NCBI GenBank assembly: GCA_965224205.1
Contig: CBDCYN010000023.1
Location: 1-64,000 of the forward strand
Origin: CBDCYN01 sp965224205
GTDB lineage: Bacteria; Planctomycetota; Phycisphaerae; Phycisphaerales; Phycisphaeraceae
DNA length: 64,000 nt
Direction: 5' to 3'
The notes under the pieces are model-generated. The model was not told the DNA's origin and did not search any database. It saw only the letters and a list, made by a program, of their open reading frames with translations. Every line of letters begins with the position of its first letter. The first letter of the stretch is position 1. Of this stretch, positions 25,230 through 33,352 are shown in pieces. Made by a program: the position numbers and the translations under genes.

Positions 25230-28112
25230 TTATACCTTTAGCAGTTTACGTAAATCCATATATCCAAGTCGCCCCAAGTAATTGATGATCTGCTTAGCCG
25301 ACTCCTTTACGTCTTGTGTGGTCTTCAACGCCTCAGCCAAGATTCTTTTGGCTGGTTTCTGCCAGTAATGCAACCTCCAGCTATCTGTGCTTCCTCGGAT
25401 TACTTGATTAAGGATTCGTACCGCTCTTGCCATGTCAACGCTAGCAATCTCCGCCAGCCGTTCTGCGATCGAGTGTTCTGGTTCTGGCGTCGAAATGACC
25501 TCCACGAATTTTTCAAGCCGTTCCAATGACCACTGCTCTGGAAACTTGCCGGACGAGAACCAAGTCCCAAATAGCCTGCCATTAGAGCTTTGTTTCGCAT
25601 CTGACTGACCTCCTTTGGCCCAATATTCATCCCACAACTTCATGAATCGCTCAGTTACTTCTTTTTCCAAATCCTCGTCACCCTTAAGACTCTGCCCAAC
25701 AAACTCGATGGCGTGCTGTCGGATCTCCGGCAGTGCTTCAAATAGGAATCGCTTCAGTAGGCCATTGTCTTCTTCAAGCCCTAGTTGACCTCGTCCGTAG
25801 AGAATCATGAGGTGTTCCCCTAGTCGGCACATCGGCTGCCTACGGGTTCCCTTCAGGTCATCTACCCCGCTGGCCTGATCGACGGCATAGTCGAATTGTT
25901 CTTTAAAGAGCCGGTAGAACTCAATATGCGGCCGTACCCAAACCAAGAACGAATTCCAGGCCGACCAGCCGTGTGTCTGGCGGGATTCACGCTCATATTT
26001 CTTGAGGTCAAATATCGAGGTAACGTGCTTCGCTAACCAATTCTTGTCAATCCAATAGATCAGACCGATCCGTGATCCTATGACAGACATCACTTCAACG
26101 CTGCTGTTTTGAGAGTCAATCTGCCATTCAAGCATGGTTCTGACTTCGGGTATCAGTTCAAAACCGCCCGGAACATACTCCGCATTTCCCTCGAATTTCT
26201 TCTTATAGTTTGCAACCCAGCGAGCATACTCCAGTGTGGCTGTGACCGCCTTTCCGCGTGGAGAATTGATCCCTAAATCAAGATATTCATGAATTCTGGG
26301 ATCTTCCTGATCAGTCTCACGCACCGCATACGATTTGACGCGGTCCCGACACAAGGGTTCGATGAGCGTCCAGATCGCATCACGCAATTCTTCTAACGGG
26401 TATCTTGATGCATTGTCCGTTCGAGCTTCACATACAGCTTGAGCAAAAGCAGAGATTTCATCTCGCGTCCATTGCCAATCAGAGTCGATCAAGCCTCCAG
26501 GTTCGTCTTCCGGCGTTGTTCGCTTGTCTACGGGTTGCTGGATTACCCAATTACAGAGCTTCGCGATCGAGAGGATATCAATATCCTTCCCCTCCTTAGC
26601 TGCTTGGGTCATCTGGCTGATAAAGCCCCGAACATAAATCGCTGGCCGGTTCTCAAGAGCACCTGCCTCCCTAGAAAATGCCTCGGGATCAGTGGCCACC
26701 AACTGTCGGAAGGTCGAGGCCAGCTCCTCGATACTTGGCCCTCTGAATTGAGATTTTTCCGTAGATTCCCATGCCACGACCTTCTCGACTGCTTGAGCAA
26801 AGGGGATGTCTTGAAGCTCTGAAACTTCCATAGGGCTGTCATGACCGCGTTTCACTTCTCCAGAACGAACGACCAGATCTGCTAACATTGGCTCACCGTG
26901 TTTGGCCAACATCCGATCGTAGAATCTTTTCCGATCGCCCTCTAAATGGGTGCGTACCCAGTGGAGCTTTTCGAATTGCCAATACTCAATTCGATTCCGT
27001 CGGTCTTCCTCGGTGGCTTCTCGATCAAAACGGCTTCTGATCAAATCATCGTAATCCGACATATCCGGGCCAGCATCGATCCAGCTGAACCAGGTCTCAC
27101 GCTCTTCCTTCGTCAATACGCTCAGACGACGCCCCATCAGCATCGCATATTCATGCTTGTATTCGTAGTTGTCGAATAGTTCACGGTCCATCATCACCTG
27201 CCGAGCCAACTCGGGCTTCTTCTCGGCAAATTCGTTGATTAAGTGCAACCGCAACCGCTTGAAGACCAGGTAGGGGTGTTTGTCAATAATTCCTAGAGCG
27301 TCATCCAGCGTCAGTTGCTCGTGCTGTATGGCTTTCTCAAACCCTTCTCGTACAAACCCCACCATTTCACCCGCGAACTGATAAGTCTTGTTCTGCTCAT
27401 GCTCTTCGATAGCGGGTCGCCAGCTGTAGGAGTAATCCGATCCTGACTCCGGATCGACATGTTGAGTTGAGTCCACCCAGGCAATGAGCCAGCCACATAA
27501 CTTCGGGACGAAAACCCGACCATGACGACTTGCCACAAGCGGAACGATTTTTCGTAGACCTTCCTTGTACCAATATTCGTCATCTCGGGTACGCTCTTGC
27601 TCATCACCTTTATTGCGGGGGGTGAACAAGACATCCGCAAGCTGCATAGCAGCATCTACCTCGCCTTCTAAAGCCAGACGTTCACACAGATCATTCGCGT
27701 CATCGAAAGGGAACCAAAGTAACTTTGACTCGAACGCACGGCAGAGCATTGGCACCAATGTTCTTGCAAGATCCACACGCATGGCCAATGCAGCGTGTAT
27801 TATGTCACTAATCACGGAAGGGTTTTCAGTTTCGATATCTGCAAGAATTTCTGCGACTTCTTTGGGTGAATGTTTAGCCATGCGAGCCAAGTATTTGGAC
27901 GCGGGCCAATTTGAAGAGCGAACACCCCCTCCAGACAAACGTTCTATAGGGGCAGGATACTTGAAGAACCCCCTCTCCCTTAGAGGGGCAATCCAATACG
28001 GGTTGTCTAGTCGGTCAAGAAAATAGCGTTCGTGTTGAGGTGAACTCATCCTCAATACAGCCGCTTCAATCTGATGGTCTGTTGGCTTGCTGAAGGATGT
28101 CATCAAGCTCAC
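25230..28112 (-). CDS. large helical protein of unknown function, part of a two-gene module
   Basis: 960 residues, no signal peptide or membrane segment. The N-terminal block has PYWIAPLRERGFFKYPAP...SSNWPASKYLARMAKHSP, followed by long runs of alpha-helical repeats (HEAT/ARM-like in feel), and the end reads INYLGRLGYMDLRKLLKV. I recall similar 'PYWI.PL...G.F' and 'LG.RGY.EFR.LL' borders in large uncharacterised proteins near defence genes, but cannot name a family. No Walker A, nuclease or protease motif is visible. The start overlaps the end of the upstream gene by 47 bases, so the two are surely co-expressed. An IS1595 element lies just past the 3' end. Confidence 0.7.
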   Translation of the reverse strand: MSLMTSFSKPTDHQIEAAVLRMSSPQHERYFLDRLDNPYWIAPLRERGFFKYPAPIERLSGGGVRSSNWPASKYLARMAKHSPKEVAEILADIETENPSVISDIIHAALAMRVDLARTLVPMLCRAFESKLLWFPFDDANDLCERLALEGEVDAAMQLADVLFTPRNKGDEQERTRDDEYWYKEGLRKIVPLVASRHGRVFVPKLCGWLIAWVDSTQHVDPESGSDYSYSWRPAIEEHEQNKTYQFAGEMVGFVREGFEKAIQHEQLTLDDALGIIDKHPYLVFKRLRLHLINEFAEKKPELARQVMMDRELFDNYEYKHEYAMLMGRRLSVLTKEERETWFSWIDAGPDMSDYDDLIRSRFDREATEEDRRNRIEYWQFEKLHWVRTHLEGDRKRFYDRMLAKHGEPMLADLVVRSGEVKRGHDSPMEVSELQDIPFAQAVEKVVAWESTEKSQFRGPSIEELASTFRQLVATDPEAFSREAGALENRPAIYVRGFISQMTQAAKEGKDIDILSIAKLCNWVIQQPVDKRTTPEDEPGGLIDSDWQWTRDEISAFAQAVCEARTDNASRYPLEELRDAIWTLIEPLCRDRVKSYAVRETDQEDPRIHEYLDLGINSPRGKAVTATLEYARWVANYKKKFEGNAEYVPGGFELIPEVRTMLEWQIDSQNSSVEVMSVIGSRIGLIYWIDKNWLAKHVTSIFDLKKYERESRQTHGWSAWNSFLVWVRPHIEFYRLFKEQFDYAVDQASGVDDLKGTRRQPMCRLGEHLMILYGRGQLGLEEDNGLLKRFLFEALPEIRQHAIEFVGQSLKGDEDLEKEVTERFMKLWDEYWAKGGQSDAKQSSNGRLFGTWFSSGKFPEQWSLERLEKFVEVISTPEPEHSIAERLAEIASVDMARAVRILNQVIRGSTDSWRLHYWQKPAKRILAEALKTTQDVKESAKQIINYLGRLGYMDLRKLLKV

Positions 28113-28788
28113 CTACTCCTGTAAAAAATTGGCCTACCAGCGAGTAAAGGACCCTCTCGAACCTCTCGAAGTGCTCCATTAAGCCGTCTTCTTTAGGAGC
28201 CTTGCCAACTTGCAAGACGAGATGGGCTCTATCAACGAACCAACGCCGCTCACTTTCAAAAAGATTGATGAGTCGCTGGGATTCGAAGTTCGTCGGATTA
28301 GGAAGCCTATTACGCAACGCACGTTCTAGAATGGCCGAGCTACGAGGCTGTTCTTTAACCTTCTTGTGAGTATCTAACAGTTGGATGATTGCTTGAGTAC
28401 CCAATGAGGTAAGGCTCAAATTCTGTACTTCGTCTGATATGGCATTATTTGAGCTGTAATCTACGGCTGGTATAGAAACATGTTTCGCCACAGCATCTAC
28501 GGCTTTCTTGTAATCATTGACTGGGCTCTTGTGTCGATAGTCGCCATCAAGAATTTCGGGCAGTTTCGCGTAGATGTCACGAACCACATGGCAGACAAAA
28601 TGCACTTTCCCCGGCAAATTATCCATATGAAGTAGGATGACTGCCCCTTCATATGCTGACTTGAGCGAAGGTGCCTCTTGGCTGAACCAATTCAGCAATT
28701 CTCGGCGATGAGGAACCCATGGATCTATTGCAGATGGCGGGGATTTCTGAGGCAACGAATCGTGATCGTCGGGATCGTATAACGACAC
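28066..28788 (-). CDS. small partner protein of the two-gene module, unknown function
   Basis: 240 residues, soluble, mostly helical. The N-terminal part reads RRELLNWFSQEAPSLKSAYEGAVILLHMDNLPGKVHFVCHVVRDIYAKLPEIL, a conserved-looking block of the type 'P.L...Y.GA..LL....PG...F..H..R.I...LP'. The C-terminal half is helical (FERFERVLYSLVGQFFTGVGELDDILQQA). It comes first in the operon and overlaps the 960-residue gene by 47 bases. No catalytic motif is seen. The gene pair occupies the cargo position of the integrative element. A role in phage defence is a guess from context. Confidence 0.65.
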   Translation of the reverse strand: MSLYDPDDHDSLPQKSPPSAIDPWVPHRRELLNWFSQEAPSLKSAYEGAVILLHMDNLPGKVHFVCHVVRDIYAKLPEILDGDYRHKSPVNDYKKAVDAVAKHVSIPAVDYSSNNAISDEVQNLSLTSLGTQAIIQLLDTHKKVKEQPRSSAILERALRNRLPNPTNFESQRLINLFESERRWFVDRAHLVLQVGKAPKEDGLMEHFERFERVLYSLVGQFFTGVGELDDILQQANRPSD

Positions 28789-29278
28789 ATTTTTTCCCTA
28801 ATAAAGGCTCTGCGGATTCATGCCACATCCTATTAAGCACTACAATCGAGGGCCGTTATATTCGATTCTAATAAGAGTTGATAGTAGCTTACGAATGCCG
28901 GATGCGGTAATAGACTGGACACTTAGGCCGACGCCCTGAAAATGCATAAGGCGTTGATGTGAGCATGGTTACGCCATGGGAGTGTCGTTGGGCGTCTAAG
29001 TCTAATTATCAAATCGGGGTTTTTGATGGTCTAAGATCGCCCCTTCCTCCCAATATCAGAGCCAGCGATGTTCAAGGTGGTACGTGAACAAACGTCCCGA
29101 ACCAGCAGGTGGTAATTCCCGTTACATCTCTGGCGTAATCCATAACCCGTCTACCTAAGGAATCTTGATGCCTAATTGGCAATTAGATTATTTCCGATAA
29201 CGAGTAAGTCGAGCGGCCAGAGGGGCGGAGGGTGAAACGGATACTCAGTAAGCAAGAACGCAGCCCATCGGGGGAGTT
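28789..29278. other. divergent intergenic region, no gene seen
   Basis: 490 bases between the two-gene module and the HTH protein gene. It should hold both promoters. Around 28919-29005 there are loosely inverted blocks (ACTTAGGCCGACGCCC and GGGCGTCTAAGT) about 75 bases apart that could form a long-range stem. Nothing else is supportable. Confidence 0.4.
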
Positions 29279-30163
29279 ATGGATACGGGGAACGAAGCTC
29301 TGAGCGACAAACAGAAAGCTCCAACGGACGAACACAGCCTTCATGAACTTGAGAATGCCTTGGTAGCCCTCCGAGATGCCCTTGAGCAACATTGGATTGC
29401 TTTTGCCCGTTGTGTGTTTCCCTATCGAGGCAATCCGGGCTATCGATGTCCTGGATTTAGAGACACCGAGACTATAGACGATCCTAATTGGCCCATTAAT
29501 CTGACATATGTAGAGGATCACCAAACCGTTCTCCGAGAGGTGCGGTATGCATACACGCGAGCGTATGAAATATTTGGCGATGGGGAAGGCCTTCGAGCGT
29601 ATCGAACCGTTGGTGATGAGAACGGTAATCCTAGGAATGAAGAAATCCCAGGAGGAACTCTACCGGCTTGGCGGCTGGTGGAATATGGGCCAATGCACCT
29701 AGAAGAGACGTCTCAGGCGATTCGAGATGCGGTGAGCAGGGTACGGCGGCTGGATAACGGGAATCGTTTCGGGTGGCTTGCATCCCTTGCCAGTGATGTT
29801 GTACTGCCGAAAGGCGAATCGGTTTGGCGTATTCCAAATAGTGCACGAATTAATGAGAATATCCCGTGGGGCTACCCGGCGAAGCTTGAGCAGGTAATGG
29901 GTGATGCACGTGCCGCGTGCACCGAGGTATTCCAGCAAAGCGGCCCCAACCGCATCAAAAGGCAAAGAAGACGACTGAAGGGCGGACGGCCTTCTACAGA
30001 GGACCGTGATCGACGGTTGCTTGATTTATGGGAATCGGGTACCTGTCGGACGTATAGTGATGTCGCTAGAGAAATGGGCATCACGGGCAAGGACCCCGCA
30101 GGTACAGTAGGGAAAGCTCTAAAACGAGCTAGGAGACTAGTCGGAAAAAACTCCGGTAGTTAA
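29279..30163 (+). CDS. uncharacterised protein with C-terminal helix-turn-helix
   Basis: 294 residues, soluble. The first 220 residues are unrecognised; a Cys-containing segment CVFPYRGNPGYRCPGF is near residue 45. The last part, GGRPSTEDRDRRLLDLWESGTCRTYSDVAREMGIT followed by a basic end, has the shape of a DNA-binding HTH preceded by an AT-hook-like GGRPS. It sits before the excisionase-like and primase-like genes, so it may regulate the replication and excision genes of the element. A GGGGGAG stands 6-12 bases before the ATG. Confidence 0.6.
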   Translation: MDTGNEALSDKQKAPTDEHSLHELENALVALRDALEQHWIAFARCVFPYRGNPGYRCPGFRDTETIDDPNWPINLTYVEDHQTVLREVRYAYTRAYEIFGDGEGLRAYRTVGDENGNPRNEEIPGGTLPAWRLVEYGPMHLEETSQAIRDAVSRVRRLDNGNRFGWLASLASDVVLPKGESVWRIPNSARINENIPWGYPAKLEQVMGDARAACTEVFQQSGPNRIKRQRRRLKGGRPSTEDRDRRLLDLWESGTCRTYSDVAREMGITGKDPAGTVGKALKRARRLVGKNSGS

Positions 30164-30387
30164 TTCCGCCTGAGAACTGTCAAGACAAGCTCAAAAAAAC
30201 CCCCATCTTTTTTGCAATCTGTAAACACCTCTGATTCCACGCCTTGTAGCCACGCCAGAGGCTTGATTACGGCTTGAAAGCCGGATCAATCGATCGTTCT
30301 ACAACTTCCGGTTTTTCCTGTTTTTTACTTCAAGCAAGGAAACGACGAAACGGTTTCGTCTAAAACTTCTTGCTGAAAGGATCCAAT

Positions 30388-30726
30388 ATGGTTTCCCATA
30401 CAGGAAAGCGGAGCGGTCAGTCTAACGTGAGCGAACGCCTGCACCGCAATCAAATGACAATCGCCCACGGTCGTAATAAATCGAAGCGTAAGGGAGCGAA
30501 TGTAGATGGTCGGGTTGTCATCCAACAAGATGACCTTCACTCACCCTCCTTGAAACTTCTATCTGTCGATGAGGTGGCAGAACTGTTGGCCGTGCATCCT
30601 CGCAGCGTATGGCGAATGTCGTCGGCTGGACAAATCCCCAAACCATTGAAACTTGGAACGCGAGTAACCCGCTGGCGGTTATCCGATCTGCAAGAATTTC
30701 TATCTGGTCAGAAGGAGGGACGATAA
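30388..30726 (+). CDS. AlpA/excisionase-like helix-turn-helix protein
   Basis: 112 residues from ATG 30388 (AAAGGA 7-12 bases upstream; an in-frame ATG 18 bases earlier is less well placed). The basic N-terminal half is low in structure. The C-terminal half is a MerR-like winged HTH: KLLSVDEVAELLAVHPRSVWRMSSAGQIPKPLKLGTRVTRWRLSDLQEFL, typical of AlpA and phage excisionases (HTH_17). Its TAA overlaps the ATG of the next gene as TAATG, so the two are coupled. In such elements this protein commonly directs excision and activates other genes. Confidence 0.8.
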   Translation: MVSHTGKRSGQSNVSERLHRNQMTIAHGRNKSKRKGANVDGRVVIQQDDLHSPSLKLLSVDEVAELLAVHPRSVWRMSSAGQIPKPLKLGTRVTRWRLSDLQEFLSGQKEGR

Positions 30727-33158
30727 TGACCGCAACCCTGACATCTTTGCTTGACATCTCTCAGAGCAACGTATCAATTGCTCCTGGTATTAATCGAACG
30801 TTAGCCGAACACCTTGACGTTGATGAAGACACGTTGACACGGCTAGGCGTGGGTTGGGTTCCGATCGTCGAATTCAAAGACCGTAAAGATTATCGAGGCT
30901 GGTGGGCCATTCCTGAGCGAGATGCAAACGGAGAAGTGGTCGGCCTGTCTCTTCGGTCGAGAAACGGTGACAAGGTCATGTACCCCGGTTCTAAGCGTGG
31001 TCTTGTTTTCGAGGCCAATCCCGATCACAAGAGCAGTACTGTTACTTACCAACAGGATGAGTACAACTGGGTACGAACGAAGGATGCGGGTATCGAATGC
31101 CCGGTATGCGGAAAGCCAGACGGTTGTCTGTTATCCAAGGACGACCCCGAAGACCCGTCCGCTGTTATCTGCATCAGAGAAGAGGATGGTAGCAAGCGTA
31201 CGATGAAACTCGGTCACCTTCATGTGCTGAAGGAGACGAGAAATCGTCGAGTCAAGGCAAGTGTATTGCCAAACTCTGACTATCCGGTCGTTGTTGTAGA
31301 GGGGATGACCGATACCGCCGCAGCAATGGGGCTAGGTTTCGTCGCGGTTGGTCGCCCATCAAACATCGGTGGTCTAGATCAATTGGCGACTCTTGTACGG
31401 GGTCGGCAAGTCATCATTGTGGGTGAGAACGATGAAAAACCCGATGGTTTCTGGCCGGGCCGCGAAGGGATGCTAGCGGCTGCTGAAGCAGTGAGCAGAA
31501 CAGCTACGGACATTGTGACAATGATGCCTCCGTCCGACTGCAAGGATCTGCGTTCTTGGATTACGGCTCATGGATTGAATCAAACCAGCTTCCTTGAGCA
31601 TGTCGAGAAAGAGGGACGAAGTTATGAGCAGATGTCGAGTGTCAATGATGGCGTTTCGCCCATAGGTCGAAAACTCTGTCCTAAAGCGACACAGTTCATC
31701 CCGTTCCCAGTTGATGAATTGCCTCAGCCGTTGTCACGTTTCGTCAAGCAAGGGGCGAAGGCGATCGGCTGTGATCCATCGTACATCGCGTTACCCCTTC
31801 TCTCTGCTCTTGCAGCAGCCATCGGCAATTCACGTCGGGTGCGACTCAAGAATAGCTATGTCGAACCATCCATTGTGTGGGCCTTGATCATTGGAGAAAG
31901 CGGAACTAAGAAATCACCACCACTCGAATTGGCCTTACGGCCGATTCACGAACGTGAACAGCAAGCTACATACGAACATGAAATCGCTATGGAAGACTAT
32001 GCACTTAATTTTCTGCAATACGAATCCGACCTTTTGGCATGGAAGCGGAAAAACCAGGGCGATCCGCCGTCGAAGCCCCAAGAGCCGGTCATGGATCGGT
32101 TCTGTTGTAAGGACACTACGGTAGAGGCGTTAGCTGTGTTGCTGATGGGCCAGCCGCGAGGGTTGTTGTTAGCCCGAGACGAGTTGAACGGATGGCTCGG
32201 TTCATTTGACCGCTATACTTCGGTTAGCGGTGCTGATTCAGCAAACTATCTTGAGATGTTTGGTGGTCGCTCGTTAACCGTGGATCGCAAGGCCGGAAAA
32301 CCACCGACCATCAATGTGCCGCGTGCTTCAGTGAGTATCACGGGAACAATCCAACCAGCCACATTAATCAGATCTCTGGGGCGTCAAAACTGTGAGAATG
32401 GCCTAGCGGCTCGGTTCCTAATGGCCTACCCGCCTCGTATCCGAACTCGGTGGACTGATGACGATGTGTCTGACGAATTACAGCAGGAAATTGCCGACAT
32501 TTTTGATCGTCTGTATTCCCTGCAACCTGAAACCAAAGGCAAGGGTGGATATGACAAGTTTTGCCCCATCGATATCCCATTTTCTGAAGAAGGTAGGAAT
32601 GCATACAAAAGATTCTTTAATGAGCATGGTCAAGAGCAAGACCGATTGACGGGCGATCTCGCAGCGGCGTGGTCGAAATTAGCAGGGTATGCCGCTAGGC
32701 TGGCACTGATCATACAATTCGTCCGGTGGGCCAATGATGACATGCAGGATATCCCCGAATTGATTGACGCCGATAGCGTCGATGCCGCCGTCGCTCTGGT
32801 CAAGTGGTTCGGCAACGAAGCTCGCCGTATTTACGGGGGTTTTGACGGATCTAAATCAGAACGAGAACACCGTGAGTTAATCGAATGGGTTCGTCGCCAA
32901 GGTGGGCGGGTTACCACCCGCGACGTGAACAACAGTGGTCCTAGTTGTTACCGTGATTCGTCAGAGATTGCGGAAAAGGCACTTAGCCAGTTGGTTAAAG
33001 ACGAATACGGATATTGGCAGCCATCTCCAACCAGTGACCGTGGTGGACGGCCAACACGATATTTCATGATGTACGAAGATGGCGACTGCGACACAACCCC
33101 TAAAAACACCGGGAATGATGAGGTTTCGTCGCACGAACCAATATCATCGTGCCCATAG
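30726..33158 (+). CDS. element replication protein: Toprim-like plus DUF3987-like primase/helicase
   Basis: 810 residues from ATG 30726, which overlaps the stop of the HTH gene. The N-terminal third has a zinc-ribbon-like CPVCGKPDGC...VICIR (about residues 125-150) and a Toprim-like VVVVEGMTDTAAAMGLGFVAVGR (about 195-215) with GENDEKPDGFWPGREG. From about residue 330 a DUF3987-type module follows: DPSYIALPLLSALAAAIGNSRRVRLKNSYVEPSIVWALIIGESGTKKSPP (variant Walker A GESGTKKS), LLLARDELNGWLGSF (Walker B-like), NGLAARFLMAYPP. The end is a winged-helix-like HRELIEWVRRQGG...SQLVKDEYG. It likely primes and unwinds the excised circle. Confidence 0.8.
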   Translation: MTATLTSLLDISQSNVSIAPGINRTLAEHLDVDEDTLTRLGVGWVPIVEFKDRKDYRGWWAIPERDANGEVVGLSLRSRNGDKVMYPGSKRGLVFEANPDHKSSTVTYQQDEYNWVRTKDAGIECPVCGKPDGCLLSKDDPEDPSAVICIREEDGSKRTMKLGHLHVLKETRNRRVKASVLPNSDYPVVVVEGMTDTAAAMGLGFVAVGRPSNIGGLDQLATLVRGRQVIIVGENDEKPDGFWPGREGMLAAAEAVSRTATDIVTMMPPSDCKDLRSWITAHGLNQTSFLEHVEKEGRSYEQMSSVNDGVSPIGRKLCPKATQFIPFPVDELPQPLSRFVKQGAKAIGCDPSYIALPLLSALAAAIGNSRRVRLKNSYVEPSIVWALIIGESGTKKSPPLELALRPIHEREQQATYEHEIAMEDYALNFLQYESDLLAWKRKNQGDPPSKPQEPVMDRFCCKDTTVEALAVLLMGQPRGLLLARDELNGWLGSFDRYTSVSGADSANYLEMFGGRSLTVDRKAGKPPTINVPRASVSITGTIQPATLIRSLGRQNCENGLAARFLMAYPPRIRTRWTDDDVSDELQQEIADIFDRLYSLQPETKGKGGYDKFCPIDIPFSEEGRNAYKRFFNEHGQEQDRLTGDLAAAWSKLAGYAARLALIIQFVRWANDDMQDIPELIDADSVDAAVALVKWFGNEARRIYGGFDGSKSEREHRELIEWVRRQGGRVTTRDVNNSGPSCYRDSSEIAEKALSQLVKDEYGYWQPSPTSDRGGRPTRYFMMYEDGDCDTTPKNTGNDEVSSHEPISSCP

Positions 33159-33288
33159 AAATCATCGCAAACCATCGGGACGTGTCACGCAGACGCCTTA
33201 CAAAAAATAATGACGATTGGTCGGGATTAGACGTGATATGCCATCAGCACGAGCAGTGAATGAGTTGTGAATCGTCCTAGAAATCAAA

Positions 33289-33318
33289 TTGGCACAATGC
33301 CGAAATGGACGGCATAAT
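33289..33318 (+). promoter_or_regulatory. candidate integrase promoter with overlapping palindrome
   Basis: TTGGCA (33289-33294), an 18-base spacer and CATAAT (33313-33318), 35 bases before the integrase ATG. The palindrome ATGCCG-N7-CGGCAT (33297-33302 and 33310-33315) fills the spacer and overlaps the -10, an operator-like position suitable for repression. Confidence 0.5.
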
Positions 33319-33352
33319 TTAGAAAAATAATCGACGGAGATGGAGTGTAAAC

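Noticed and set aside
25230..28112. STAND/Avs-type NTPase assignment for the 960-residue protein
   Set aside because: No Walker A or B motif could be found in the sequence.
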